A DNA stretch of 64,000 nt from NCBI GenBank assembly GCA_022478985.1, contig JAKSZP010013642.1, positions 1 through 64,000 of the forward strand, given 5' to 3'. The notes beneath the pieces are model-generated. The model was not told where the DNA came from. It worked only from the letters and a program-made list of their open reading frames with translations, and did no database searches. The translations under genes were made by a program, and so were the position numbers. How positions within the stretch are numbered: position 1 is the stretch's first letter; every line of letters starts with the position of its first letter. Source of the DNA: Massospora cicadina. Taxonomy: Eukaryota > Entomophthoromycota > Entomophthoromycetes > Entomophthorales > Entomophthoraceae. Shown in pieces: positions 43,313 through 54,674 of this stretch.

Positions 43313-44989
43313 TCAGGCAATGGTTGAGAGGGCCATTGGTGGATGGTTTAAGCCCCAGATCCAACAGCGGAGGAGTACATTGAGCCGCGTATAAAAGGCA
43401 TCTGTGAATGGGCAGACGTGCGCTATAAACCAGACTTTGGAGAGGAGGAACACATTGGCCATCAGAGCTTGACCCTGGGGGGTGATGTGCCGCTGGTTCC
43501 AGCTGGCAATCCTGGAGTTAACTGCTGCGAGGAGCAAGTCCTCATTGTCTTTTAGCGCAACTCCTTGCTGGTTGGTGAGAACGCCCAGGTGACGGAAGGT
43601 ACCGTGCACAGGTTCAATACCAAATGGTGGGGGAAAGGTGGGGGAGCCGACCTGTACAACTGTTGTCTTGGAGGTGTTGACCATGGTGTTGGACGCCTTG
43701 GTGTACCTCTCAATGGTCACAGCAGCGAGGGCAACATCCCCAGGGCAGCCAAATGCAATGGCATTGTCATCTGCAAATGCCATGGTGCGTGTGGGGCTTT
43801 ACCTGGGACCAGAATCCCTGTTAGCTTGTCCTGTAAGGAGGCCAAGAGGGGGTCAAGGGTGATGTTAAAAAGGATAGGGCTCAGGGGGTCCCCTTGCCGG
43901 AGACCTTGTCCAACTGGTACTGCCACTGTAAAACCCATTGGCGCCAGAACTCTGGTGTGGAGCTGGTCATAGAGCGCTGATATCCAGCGCCTAGCTGCGG
44001 GGGAGATGGAAGCGGGCCAGGGAAGCATCAATATACTTCCAGGCTACCCAATTATATGCTTTCTCTATATCCAGGAGAGCCACAAAGCCATTCACCTTAT
44101 GAGAGTTAGCGGTCAAAGTCACGTGAAGGTCATTATAGTTGTCCCATAACGACCTCCCCGGAATAAAACCGTGCTGGGATGGGGAGAGGCGAGGTGACAC
44201 CCATTTGGTGATGCGGTTGGCCAGAAGCTTCGTGAAGAGCTTGTGGTCTGTGTTGATCAATGCTATGGGGCGCCAGTTCGCCATGTTCTCACGGTCTGAC
44301 TTCTTGTGAATGAGGGTCGTGATTGAGCCTCTGGAGTCGGGGAGGACCTCGCCATTCACCAAGAGTGCAGCGAAGAGGTCGCGGAGGGTTCTGGCTATCA
44401 CTGCAGGTTCCAGAAAGTACACCTCGAAGGGTTTTCCGTCTAGGCCTGGGGCTTTAAGCCGTGGGGATTTCAGAAGGGTTTCCATCACCTCCTGGATGGA
44501 AATAGGCGCCAGTAGAGCCTCATCAGCCCGTGGGTCAATGGGCGGCTCTGGAGCCCGCCATAGGAAGTCTTGGATGTCCGATGGGTCCACCTGGGTGGCA
44601 TGGAAGAGGCTGGAGTAGAAGCGGTGTAGTTCCTGCGTGATTTCCTCCTTATCCGAAGTGGTTGTAGTGCCAATCTTCAGTGCAGTAATATCCTGCGCTG
44701 TTGACCGGGCTTTCTGTTTCTGAAAGAAGAAGCGGGTGGGGCGTTTCCATTGAGCATAGTAACGTGATGTTGTAAAGTTTGCTGCCCGTTCTTCCTGCAG
44801 TGTGAGCTCCAAGCGGAGTGCTTCCTGCGCCGCTTCCCAATCTTCCAACCATCTGGGAGAGGGCGAAGGCTGGCAGTTTCGCTCCAGATGTCTGATTCTG
44901 GCTTCCGCCCTTTTGACTCTGGCGCGAGCTGCAGTCATCTGGGCTTTGGCACAGTTGTAAGCAACGCGGGTGATGCCCTCCTTGGTCAC
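43313..44989 (-). pseudogene. LINE-A ORF2 reverse transcriptase
   Basis: The first frame (44989-43991, 332 residues) has the N-terminal region, KAPGLDGKPFEVYF, TLIHKKSDRENMANWRPIAL, QHGFIPGRSLWDN and motif A FVALLDIEKAYNWVAW, with the catalytic Asp present. The second frame (44031-43717) has GLRQGDPLSPILFN. The third (43783-43313) has motif C MAFADDNAI with both Asp. Two frameshifts separate them. All catalytic residues remain, so inactivation is by frameshift only. Confidence 0.9.
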
Positions 44990-45008
44990 CGCCCATCTAG
45001 CCTTGTGG

Positions 45009-45841
45009 TCAAGCAGGTGGGGTGGGGGAGGTGAGAGTCTCCCGGATGGTCATAGACAGCTTCTCCTTAGTGAAGGGGTTGTTGAGAAGAGCTGGGGCAA
45101 CCCTAGGCCAGAACCTACGCGACGGTCTAAGTGTGGTGGTGAGGACAACGGTGAGTGACCTGTGATCACTCAGATGGTTGTCACGAGAGATGGGAGAGGA
45201 GACACGGCCAATTAGCAGGGGGCCAATCAGTGCCATATCTATGCGTGACGATGACTGGAAAGCTCCTCCATCATACTGGATCCTAGCTATGCAACCTAGG
45301 CCAGACGCGGAGGGTGGAAGCGCATCTATAAAGCCACTCAGGCGAAGGAAATCCCGGAGGCGACTTGATCCAGGGCGTTCCTTTGCTGCAGGGGGTAAGA
45401 GTCACAGACGCGACTTATGGTTGTGTTGAAATCTCCTAAGAGGACTGTATTCCGTGGGAGATTGAGTTGGACGAGCTCTTCCAAGAGCCGATTTTGCTCC
45501 TGACCTGCATTAGGCAGGTAGATGCTTGCAGCTAATAAAGAGAAATCAGGAGTGGTGAGTTTGGCCAGTATGAGGCGGCCACCTAGATATTGTGAAAAAG
45601 AATGGGTTTTAACCCAGGGATATAAAACAATAAGGGCGGCATAGTTTGTCCAGAAGGAGTTGCCTCCAAACTGTTCATTCCATGCAGATTGTTCGTGGGG
45701 GAGGATATGGGGCTCCTGGACAGCAGCAATGTCAATTTGTGCTGACCTGAAGTTGTGGAGGAGGAGGGCTCTCCGCTTAAAGTCCCGCAACCCATTTGCG
45801 TTGATGGATTGCAGGGCCAGGGTGCTGCCATAGGGACTCAT
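45009..45841 (-). pseudogene. LINE-A ORF2 apurinic-type endonuclease
   Basis: The frame 45841-45338 shows LQSINANGLRDF (Asn), DIAAVQEPH (catalytic Glu) and NTVLLGDFNT (Asp and Asn). After a frameshift the next frame gives SRIDMALIG and NHLSDHRSLTV with the catalytic Asp-His pair. The endonuclease nicks target DNA to prime reverse transcription. All key residues are visible. Confidence 0.88.
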
Positions 45842-46356
45842 AGCTGTTCCCCTCCATGTCCTGGGGGTTGCCAGCGCTTAAACCTGCTGCTGTTAGGCGG
45901 CTGGTTTTGAGTCCTTTAGCTTGACTATTAGCTGCAATCCGTGAGGAGCGTCGAGGGTTCTGAGGGGAAGGAGAGGGTGGGGGCGGAGGACCCAGTAAGC
46001 CAGCCTAGGATGCTGCCCCCGCTCCGTTGCAGGGGAAGGGCCTGAGGGTGCTCAATGGTGACCTCCGCGGTGTCCCCATTTGATGAGTCTGAGTCCATAT
46101 TCACTTCCTCCAACACTGAAAAGGATCCGCGCGAAATGGACTGTGGGGTTGGGGTAGGACTCTTTGAGGTGACACTTTTACCGCAGGCCGCAGGTTGCCA
46201 GTCCATGCTGGTGGGCATAGCTCCATTGGGAGCCGAGGGTTGATGCGATAAATCGCTGGTGGAGGTTGGTGGGGGTGCCGCAGAGCCCTGAGTGGGGGTG
46301 GCTGACGAGAGGCACCCTGTGGGAGATGCCTTGCGCTTGGTGAGAGAGGGAGTTGA

Positions 46357-48221
46357 CTATGGGAGATTGGAGGGGGTGCCCATTGGAAGGGGGGCATGAG
46401 CGCAAAGGTATCCCATACCAATAGTGGGGTTAGCTGTTTCAACTGCTAGGTGTAAGGCCTCAGGGGACAGGTCTTGAACGGAGACCCATTGTGTGGGTTG
46501 TGGAATTGCTGCTGCGGCCACGTGGGATCGTTTTTGGCCTGGTTTAGGCCCCTGGGTGGTGGCTAAGAGGGCTTGTTTTCGAGCTGTGCAGCCACTATAC
46601 AAGTATCCAAGGGCGTTACACCATGAACACCGGGGGCGCGCCTGATCAGGGTCGACAAAAAAGATCTCAGGGCATGCCCCAACTACCGCCACACGAGGAA
46701 TAACCTCAATGTTGCGGGATACAGTGGGGGAGGGGATGAACGACGCCCTAGCAGTGCGAGCTCTTTGAGTGGGAGCATAGTAAGAGGGGATGCTAAAGTC
46801 CACTGAAAGAACAGACCCAAACTCCATTAAACCACGATGGAGCGCCAGTTTAAGAGACTCAGGATCAACAGTCGTTGGTAGGTTGGAAAAAGTAACTCAT
46901 GAAATTTTCTCCAGGTGAGAGCGTGTGCGGGAGATGCAAAGAGATCCACATGGAATAATGACCTGGAGGTTGGCAACATGGTCAGCAGGGGCAGCTTCAG
47001 TGAAGCCCACTTCGATGTAGTGGCCCTCCACTGATTCATGGATGGTGGTGTTAATTGGGAATGTCTCCGCAATCGCTGCAAAGTATGAGAAGTAATCCTC
47101 TGTATAGAATTTAACAGGGTTATGCCCATAATAAAGGCGAATTGCGTGGGAGAGGGTTGAGCGAGGTAGAGCTTTTTGCGCTCTAGTTTTGGCCCATTTC
47201 TTCTTAACATCAGCAATAAACGCCACTTCACGGGGATCAGCTTTGGGTAGCGTTGGTGCCAGAGGTTTTTGCCACGCCCCAGTGGCTCCTTTGGTACGTT
47301 TGTGTTTGCTTTGGGCTGCAATTGCAGGTTGAGTGTGAGCTGGTGGTTTAGACAAGTTTGCGGAGTTCCCTTGTTTCTGGAATGTTACAGCAGTTGCTGG
47401 CGTAATATTAAATTGAGGGGCGGATTGTTGGGCCTCGCTAAATTGGGGAGGCTCATCCAGATTGGAATTAACTCCAGCCAATTGGGAGGAGGGCGATGTT
47501 TCATCACCATCCCAATCTATTTGGGCAAATTCAGCCTGAGTATTTGCTGTGATTTCGTGGGCAAAACTCACTGGCTGATTGGTGAATTGGTCGTTTTCAG
47601 CATATGGAGATAAAGTGCCGACTTGAGAAGTGCCAATTATGGGGTTTAAATGGGACGGGTGAGATTGGAACTGGTGTGAAGTTCCAAAATCTGAACCATT
47701 TAAATCCCCATTTACAAGAGTAGATTGTCCCAATTTGGTGCTTAGTGAACTAGAATGTGCGGCTAATCCAACCTTACATCTGAGGGTTTGGGGGCCAGGT
47801 AGCTGGGTATCGCCCCTCATGGAGGGAGCCAGAAATACGGCGTCAGCAATAATAGATGGGGCTGAATTAGCTGACACAATGGGGGAGGTGAATGACTGGA
47901 TGGGCTGAGTTGCATTCAACTGAGCAGACGCCATTAAAACAGCGTGGGTGATGGCCTCCTTGGTTGGAGGGGGCCCAGCGGGTTGGTGGGAGGCAGCGCA
48001 CACAGAGCTGTTAGGCGTGCAGGTTGCAGAAGTGCGATCAGGTGAACTGGCGCTAGTTGAAGTAACTCCAGGTTGGGGGGTGGTGCTTGCTTTCATGGCC
48101 GCTGCTTGAGAGCGGGTGATTCTGGTTGACCCTGAGGTGGGTAACCGAGGGTTGCTTTGTTTGGGGTGGTGCTGGCTCGTTTGGCAGAGCCTGCGGGTTC
48201 TTTTGCGGGGTTTCCCGCCAT
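46357..48221 (-). pseudogene. LINE-A ORF1 protein
   Basis: A likely start is the ATG at 48221 (MAGNPAKEPAGSAKRAST). A frameshift near 48130 leads to the 399-residue frame 48096-46897, rich in Ser, Thr, Gln and Pro, with a basic globular part from about residue 270 (HKRTKGATGAWQKPLAP, KKKWAKTRAQKALPRS). After another shift, 46827-46357 carries the knuckle CSWCNALGYLYSGC, where the expected His is Tyr. ORF1 proteins coat LINE RNA. Confidence 0.82.
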
Positions 48222-48329
48222 ATTTGCTAATAGTTTTTGTAAATCTCTTTAGTGGAGCTAAATTTCAGGATGAATTGATTTTTGAAAAGTGATGCTTAGC
48301 AGAAAGAGAAGCAAGGCTATAACCTTCTT

Positions 48330-48703
48330 ACTCTCCTCTTTCTGTACAACTTCTGCCAGGAAATTGAATTTAATTAATCCCCTATTTTGAAACTGAGTTT
48401 ACCCACATTGGAGTAGTTGTCCATAAGGTAAAAATTCTGGACATAGTCAATACTGGATCCCCAGTTAAAATCATTTCTTAATTGGTATAGCGGATAAAGA
48501 TCACACCATATCAAAAGCACACTTTGTAAAATGTGACACTTGGGCCTCATCAAACCTTATCTCTGGAGGACTACCCATCCTTACTGCTTTGGTTTGGGCC
48601 CTGGTCATGTTGGCTCCAGAAGTTGTTATAAAGAATGATGACTATTACCTTCTCATAGGACCCCAATTTCTTATTATATGTAAAACCCAAAATCAATCAT
48701 AAG
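48330..48703 (+). pseudogene. aspartic protease remnant of element V
   Basis: The plus strand reads FTHIGVVVHKVKILDIVNTG and then SPVKIIS, a decayed form of the Ty3 protease start. The following stretch has stops. It continues V gag across LINE-A and is cut by the left LTR of X. Confidence 0.45.
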
Positions 48704-49716
48704 TGTAATCCTTGGGAATCAATCCCTGCGGCTTAGATTAAGAGGTATTAATCTGAGCCAGAAAGAAGAAGAAACCGGCAGCCATCCCCCTCATCACCCT
48801 AAGCGATTTAGCCCATATGGTAGATGAGAGTTGGTTAATGGCATATCCCTTGTTGGTCACTTCGTTTACCCTCATGCCAACCACCCATGAGTTGATGTAG
48901 AGAGTTTGGGTGTGTTTAAGGAAGTGGAGGCGGTCTGGGGCTTCCGCCAGCAGGAAGTTGGCAGCGATTCTCCCCTCAAAGGATAGTCTCCAGCAGACTG
49001 AGTTCCTCCAATGAAATTAAATCAATATTTGCTAAAAGTAAGTTGAGTTAATCAGTTTCAGGCGTGGGATTTCCCATATTATGTGACTCTTTGTTGCTGG
49101 TAATGGTGAGCCTATCCCTGATAGGTACAGGTGCAACAAACCTCTTCCTGACTCAGTGGGATCAGCCATATGTGGCCTGGCCCTGGGTGCACCCAGTCAC
49201 TTGACAGATGAAGCAACGCTGATCTGCTAAGTGAAATCATGTCATGAAGGAAAAGTTGGTGACGAGATTTGAGCATGAGTCAGCAGGCCATAACAGTATT
49301 GATCCAGCGTCATATAATTTCTGAATGCTGATATGGCACAATCAAATTGCAAATGTATTATGAATGGTGAATTCAATCACTCAGTCCCCAGAGTTGTTTT
49401 GTGAGATTATAAGGCAGCATACCCTAAAAGATTCTGCTAACGCTCCATTTTCCGTTTTCTAGCCTTTATAATATAATAAAAATGATTATCTAAGAGGTTT
49501 TTAAGTTATATCTATAAAAAAGTTTAGCAATACACCAGACAGCTGGTAAACATGATTTCTGAATTTAGAAAGTGTGGTTGTTGTTTGCGGCTGCCTTCCT
49601 ATTATTTCATCTGTCAATATAGATGGCTGTGCCTGAGGTATTCTGGCTGAAATTCAAAAAGTTCACTCACCTGAAGTTCTAGGCCAGTCTTATCATTATC
49701 AGCATGCTCCAAGACA
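48704..49716 (+). repeat. 5' LTR of element X
   Basis: It aligns with 53680-54674 and with the split copy starting at 2361. It carries LTR block 1 as PLITLSDLAHMVDESWLMAY and block 2 as MAVPEVFWLKFKKFTHLKF. Confidence 0.85.
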
Positions 49717-50269
49717 TTGCGAAGCGACCCAAATTCTCATCATATCCATCCTGACCTATGGGTGGAGTGCTGCGTTAGTTTGGTTATATGAACAGAAAGT
49801 TCAACCATCAGCAGGGTGGTGTAGGCCAAGTGTCTGGTCTGTTTATGGGATCGCAGTTTTATACTAGGGCTTAACATATTTCTTGGTTTAAATGCCAGTA
49901 GTGTTTTCCCCTTGATCAATTGGAGGAGGACCCAGGTTTTCCCCTGTTCCACAAGCTGGCAGGCAGGAATGGGTTGCAAGTGTGGAAGTGTTGTTTTTTC
50001 ATGTGGTTGATAACCTGCCCCTCATTCCACCATTGTAATTTTGATAGTTTGTATTCTCATGGTATATGATGCCACTTTTGGGAGCAGGTGTATGTGAATA
50101 CATTGGTGATCCGGTTGCCTACAGCGAAAGTGGTAGAATTAGATTATGTTCAGATGGTGTAGGACATGGCCTCTTCTTCTAATAGTGGACTGAAGGATGG
50201 TTTGATGCACATCTCTTATCTACTGTGTGCATCTCACACCTTGTATTAGAAACAATATCAGACTTTCTT
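49717..50269 (+). other. leader region of element X
   Basis: Between the 5' LTR and the protease remnant I find no Gag motif, no zinc knuckle and no clear primer-binding site beginning with TGG. Confidence 0.45.
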
Positions 50270-50480
50270 TCTGTTACTGGTTTGATCCAGTTGGGCGTTC
50301 ATGTGGTCTATGTTGAGGCTCTTGTGGACACAAGGGCCGCTTGGAACTTTATAAGTTTTAGGTCACTCAGGAGTTAGATCTCGTTCTGGTTGTAGGATCC
50401 TCAGTTTAAGTGCATCTTCGGCCTCAATGGCCTATAACCTAGTGAGATGTCTGGTAACATTTTTGGTAAATGGGTTCAGC
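50270..50480 (+). pseudogene. aspartic protease remnant (element X)
   Basis: The DNA around 50305-50345 (GTTGAGGCTCTTGTGGACAC) matches the protease start of Y (GTGGACAC at 26660). It has a shifted frame and stops. Confidence 0.45.
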
Positions 50481-50775
50481 TTTTGTGAATGGTTTAACGC
50501 TGTGTCAGAAAAGTTTTTTCCATCATCCTTTGGGTTGGTTGGTGGTGGCGAAACAGGTTCATATTGACCTGGAGCCCAATCTTTACTCATTTGAGAATCC
50601 ATATGAGAGGGGTGAAATTCTGCAAATCAATAACTTCTCTTCTGCAGGAGTGGTGGGGTAAATTGTTTTACCTCCTTCCCCCGCAATACTGCCAGCAGGT
50701 TTCACCACTAGTTTGGTCTGGTTCCAGGATTTTTAATAGAAGGTCAACCGTCTTCCCTCCCACTTTGAGTATAAT

Positions 50776-51560
50776 ATGTCCTTCTGCCTAACATTAAATG
50801 TAATCACCATTAACTGCCTCTTGTACCCTTATACTGAGCAGGAGGACAGGGCCCTGAAGGTGTGGTTGGATGACATGCTCATGAAGGGCTGGGTTTTCAA
50901 TGACACCTTACCAATCACCTCTTCATATTTTTTGCTCAGAAGGCCAATGGCATGTTGCGGCCTTGCATGAATTAGGCACTTAATTTATTTTACTGTTCAC
51001 AATCCCTGTATCCTTCCCCTTGAGAAGACAATCAGCCAGTCAATTGCAAAATCCTGTGTTTTGAAGCCCAATCTCATGAATGCATTCACCAGATTTGGGT
51101 GGCGAAAGGTCAGAACTGGCATATGGCAGTTTGTACATGTAGAGGGATCTTCCAGTTCTGCATGACGCCTTTCAGAAAGAAAAACTCTCCAGCCGCATTT
51201 GAGAAAATGATCTATGATGTCCTTAATGACCTTCAGTTCACCCATGTGGTGGCATATATCTATGATGTTCTCATGCATACCTCCACTGCCAAGAAGCACA
51301 AGAAGGAGTTGAAGGCAGTGCTGTCAGATTTGCACAAGGCCAAGCTTTATGTGAAATCCTCTTATTGTGAGTTTCACATGGATGAGGTTACCTTCTTTAG
51401 TAATTTGTTCCTGAAGGACAGTTATACATTTCCTCCCAACAAGCTTGAGACTATCCTCATGTTTCCTACCCCACCACCCAGAAGCAGTTGTGGAGCTTCT
51501 TGGGCACCATCATACTTTTGATGAAATTTTCCCTTTCCCTCTCGCAGCTGGCCGCGCCAC
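50776..51560 (+). pseudogene. reverse transcriptase (element X)
   Basis: INCLLYPYTEQEDRALKVWL matches the stretch before RT in Y (INCPLYSHTAEEEAALNTWL). The palm follows, with FRKKNSPAAFEKMIYDVLND and the catalytic box HVVAYIYDVLMH. The first Asp of YxDD is Tyr (51253-51270), so polymerase function is lost. The connection is SSYCEFHMDEVTFFSNLF. Confidence 0.8.
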
Positions 51561-52060
51561 TACAGCCTTTAATGGGAAAGAATTTAGTTCTGATGGACAC
51601 CAGAGTGTCAATGGGCTTTTGACACTACCAAGGAGGTGTTCAAGCACCGCCCATTTTCTAATACTGATCCCTTTAAGACTTTCATAGTAGCATGTGACAT
51701 ATCATTGGCTGCTGTGGGAGACGTGTTTCTTTAAAATCAGGATAAATCAGGACATCTGGTCGTTTATTTTCATGTACGTTCTCTTTACTTAAAAAGGCTT
51801 GGCCATCTTATGATAAGGATTTGGCCTCCATGGTGTGGTCATTTTTGCATTATCAGTAACTCCTTCAGGGTGTGTGACACATAGTGACTGTGCATATGAA
51901 CCATCAGGCCCTCTTGTACTTCCAAAAACAGCAGAAGATGGCACACTACTAGGCGCGGAAATATCACGATCTCTGAATATTTTATTTTAATTATGAATTT
52001 ATCAAAGGTTCCCAGAACGTTCTCTTTGATTTTTTGAGTCAAACCCCAGCCTTGAGTCAG
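51560..52060 (+). pseudogene. RNase H remnant (element X)
   Basis: Fragments in different frames resemble Y RNase H: the equivalent of ACDISLAAVG(D)VFL near 51690-51730, KAWPSYDKDLASMVW near 51795 and a TVHMNHQALLYFQK-like piece near 51885. It is heavily broken. Confidence 0.55.
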
Positions 52061-52299
52061 ACAGAGGAGGATGGACAGGAGCTAACCACAGTCAATTCAC
52101 CATCTCATATTATGGTCATGGCTACTCCCAAACTTTGGTGGCAGAGTGGGGTCTGGAGGCTTCATTGGGCACTCAGGAATTGGAAAGTCAAGTGATCTGC
52201 ATTGAGGTGTTGAAGCTGATTGTCCAGCTAGGGCTCCTAGGACATCGGCGTACTCATTATTCATTGACGTAGAGAGCATTTTTGTTTAAGACTGAGTTT

Positions 52300-53090
52300 G
52301 TGTTCCGCCTCTACTTTGTGAAGAGATGATTTGGGCTCACCATGACCCTCTTGCAGTGGGTCACCCAGGTAATAAGAAGTACCTTGACTTGGTGAAGCGG
52401 ATTACAACTATCCAGTGACCTCAAAGTTTATCCCATCATGTATTAACAGTTGCATAACATGCGCACAGATAAATTTTAAGCAATCAGGTCAGTATGGTAT
52501 TCATCATCCTTTGCAGCAGGTTTAGGTCCTTCAGACTACAGTATCTGTCAACTTAATTGTTGTTCTTCCCAGATTGATGGGTTTAATGCGTTTATGGTGG
52601 TTTTAGACCATTTTACCAAATTTGCCTTTTATATCCCCTGTTTATCAGCTTTTACCTCTGAGAAAACTGCCTAGCTCTTTGTGTGACATGTCTTCTTGAT
52701 GTTCAGGTTACCAATGGAAATTGTAAGTGACTGGAGGGCGCAGTTTATGGTTTGCTTTTAGATGGTCCTACTGGCTATTTTAGAAAATTAAGCCATGTCA
52801 TTCAACCGCCTACCATTTTCACTCTGATGGGAAAATGGGGTGGTCAACTAGATTGTCAATCAGTATCTTTGGTGTTACACCACCGCCATGAAGGATACTT
52901 GGGTGGAGACCTACAAATGGCACAATTTGTCTCCAATAATGCCTCCCACATGTCTTCCAGGCTTTCACCTTATGATGCCACGTTAAGGTATAGTCCCTCA
53001 TTCTCCTCAGGTATGTGCCTTCTCCTGGGTGTCCTTGCTGCAGCGGATCATGTGCAACAAATCTGTATCACTCATTTTTTGGTCTAGAGC
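52300..53090 (+). pseudogene. integrase remnant (element X)
   Basis: Readable pieces in Y order: HHDPLAVGHPGNKKYLDLVK near 52345, SVNLIVVLPRLMGFNAFMVV (first Asp replaced by Asn) near 52545, LPMEIVSDWRAQFM near 52705 with the second Asp kept, and HMSSRLSPYDATLRYSPSFS near 52950. Stops occur throughout. Confidence 0.65.
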
Positions 53091-53403
53091 ATCTGACCAA
53101 GCACATCATCAACTACAATCAGTTCTCAGATCAGAAACATCTTCCCACCCATGAGAACAAAGTGGGTTCATCAGTCATGCTTGATACATGCCACCTGCAT
53201 ATAAAGGTGTCCTTATGAAAGTTTTTAAGCAAATGTTCAGGTCCTCAAGTTGTAAAGGATTTAGGTAATGGAGCTTTTTAAATGGCTATCCCTGCTCACT
53301 GGAAACAGCACCTGACTATCAAATATTCTAGTTGTCACCATTTAAAGGCACCCACCATGTATATCCTGAGCCGTTCATGATAAAAGACTCAGCATAGACA
53401 GAG

Positions 53404-53679
53404 GTGGAGGCCATTCTATTGTCCCATTGGTCATGGCGCTTGTTGCAGTATTTAGTAGCTTGGAAGGGAATTACTTCTTTTAGAAAAAGCTGGGTTAGTG
53501 ATTGCAACTGTGCCAATTGCCATGAGTTGGTGAGGTTTTTAGTTACTTATCCAGCCAATCCCCATCCTTCCCTGAAGGTTTCCTCTATCTTGGCAATCAA
53601 ACTCTCAAAGGCGCACAAAAATATGGAGCTGGCCAAGGTTCTTGTGGGGTGCTTCCTCTACTCAAAAAGGGAAAGGTAA
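53404..53679 (+). pseudogene. chromodomain (element X)
   Basis: A 91-residue frame has LLQYLVAWKGITSFRKSWVS and then DCNCANCHELVRFL, equal in layout to Y (VQYLVAWKGYPAYENSWVKA, CNCTNCMELVDAF). The shifted frame over the polypurine tract reads QKGKGK and enters the LTR as VSLGEQP, as in Y. Confidence 0.75.
53663..53679 (+). other. polypurine tract of element X
   Basis: AAAAAGGGAAAGGTAA lies directly before the 3' LTR and is nearly the same as that of Y. Confidence 0.75.
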
Positions 53680-54674
53680 AGTAAGTCTTGGGGAACAACC
53701 TATGCAACTTGGTTGAGATAGTTTTCATTTTGGACCAAAAAGGAGAAAGCCAGCATCCATCCCTTTTGTCACCATGGGTGACTTAGACCATGAGGTGTAT
53801 GAGATTTGGGTGATGGCTTACCCCTTGAGGATCACGCCATTCCCTCATATGGTAACTACCAATGAGTTAGTTCAGAAAATTTGGGGTATGCAAGGAGATG
53901 GCAGAAGCCATGGGCCATCACCAGCAGAAGGTCAGCAGCTACACTCCCCCACAGTATTTGTATTTCCATCAGTTTGATTTTTATTGAGTAAGTTAAATTG
54001 ATATCTGGCAAAATTAGATCTTTTAAGTCAGCTTTGGGTGTAGAAATCCTCAACCAATATTCTCTCTTGTTGCTGGTAGTCAAGAGTCTGTCCTTGATAG
54101 GTATGGTCACAACAAACCCTTCCCCATTTAACGGGACCAGCCATATGGTTTGTCCATGGGCACACCCAGTCAGCCGCTGGGCAAAGCGCCGCTGGTCCAT
54201 CAAATAAAATCGCTTCAGATGGGAAAATATGGTGGCAAAATTTGAGCCTAAGTTAGTTGCCAGGCTGAGATTAATCTGGCGTCATAAGAATGTTATAAAT
54301 GTTGATCCGCTGGATTTAAATTGCAAAACTATTCTTAATGGCAAATGCAATTACTTGATTCCCTACCTTTAGTGAGTTTATAAAGCAGCGGACCCTGAAA
54401 ATTCTGCTGTCACTCCATTTTCCCCTTTCCACCCTTTTAGTTCTAACTAAAGACTTGAAAAAAATTAATTTTTATTTTGTTATTTTAGCAGGCTTCTAAC
54501 CATCTAGCGATTATATTTTCCAACTTTGGAAATCTCTTTTTGGTGCTTGTAGCTGCATTACTACTTTTTTGTCCCATAATATAGATGGCTGTAACAAAAG
54601 TATTTTTGCTGTTGTTCTAGGTGGTCACGCACCCTGAGTTCCAGGCCAGTCTTATTATTGCATGCTCCATGACA
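53680..54674 (+). repeat. 3' LTR of element X
   Basis: It pairs with 48704-49716. It starts AGTAAGTCTTGGGG (TG changed to AG) and ends CATGCTCCATGACA. Confidence 0.85.

Larger units (their letters stand above)
42248..48313 (-). mobile_element. LINE-A, full-length non-LTR retrotransposon, minus strand
   Basis: The 6066-bp element is flanked by AGGCTATAAACTTCTT (42232-42247) and AGGCTATAACCTTCTT (48314-48329), a 16-bp site duplication with one mismatch. On the minus strand it has ORF1 (48221-46357), ORF2 with endonuclease, RT and a C-terminal Cys/His motif (45841-42392), and a 3' end in a run of A. Its GC and CpG content is visibly higher than that of its surroundings. Only a few frameshifts interrupt it, so it is one of the youngest insertions here. 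It lies in V between gag and protease. Confidence 0.93.
48704..54674 (+). mobile_element. Ty3/gypsy element X, chromodomain type, plus strand
   Basis: LTRs 48704-49716 and 53680-54674 start TGTAAT/AGTAAG and end with GACA. The interior holds weak protease, RT, RNase H and integrase remnants and a chromodomain frame. It is related to Y in LTR ends and order, but much more decayed. The left flank is V protease and the right flank is C3, and the flanking 5-mers differ (ATAAG, GCCAA), so the ends may come from two insertions joined by recombination. As in Y, there is no room for a Gag before the protease (about 550 bp). Confidence 0.85.

Noticed and set aside
43119..45429. several plus-strand open frames of 60-135 codons over LINE-A
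   Set aside because: They are antisense shadows of ORF2 in GC-rich DNA; the minus-strand frames carry the conserved motifs.
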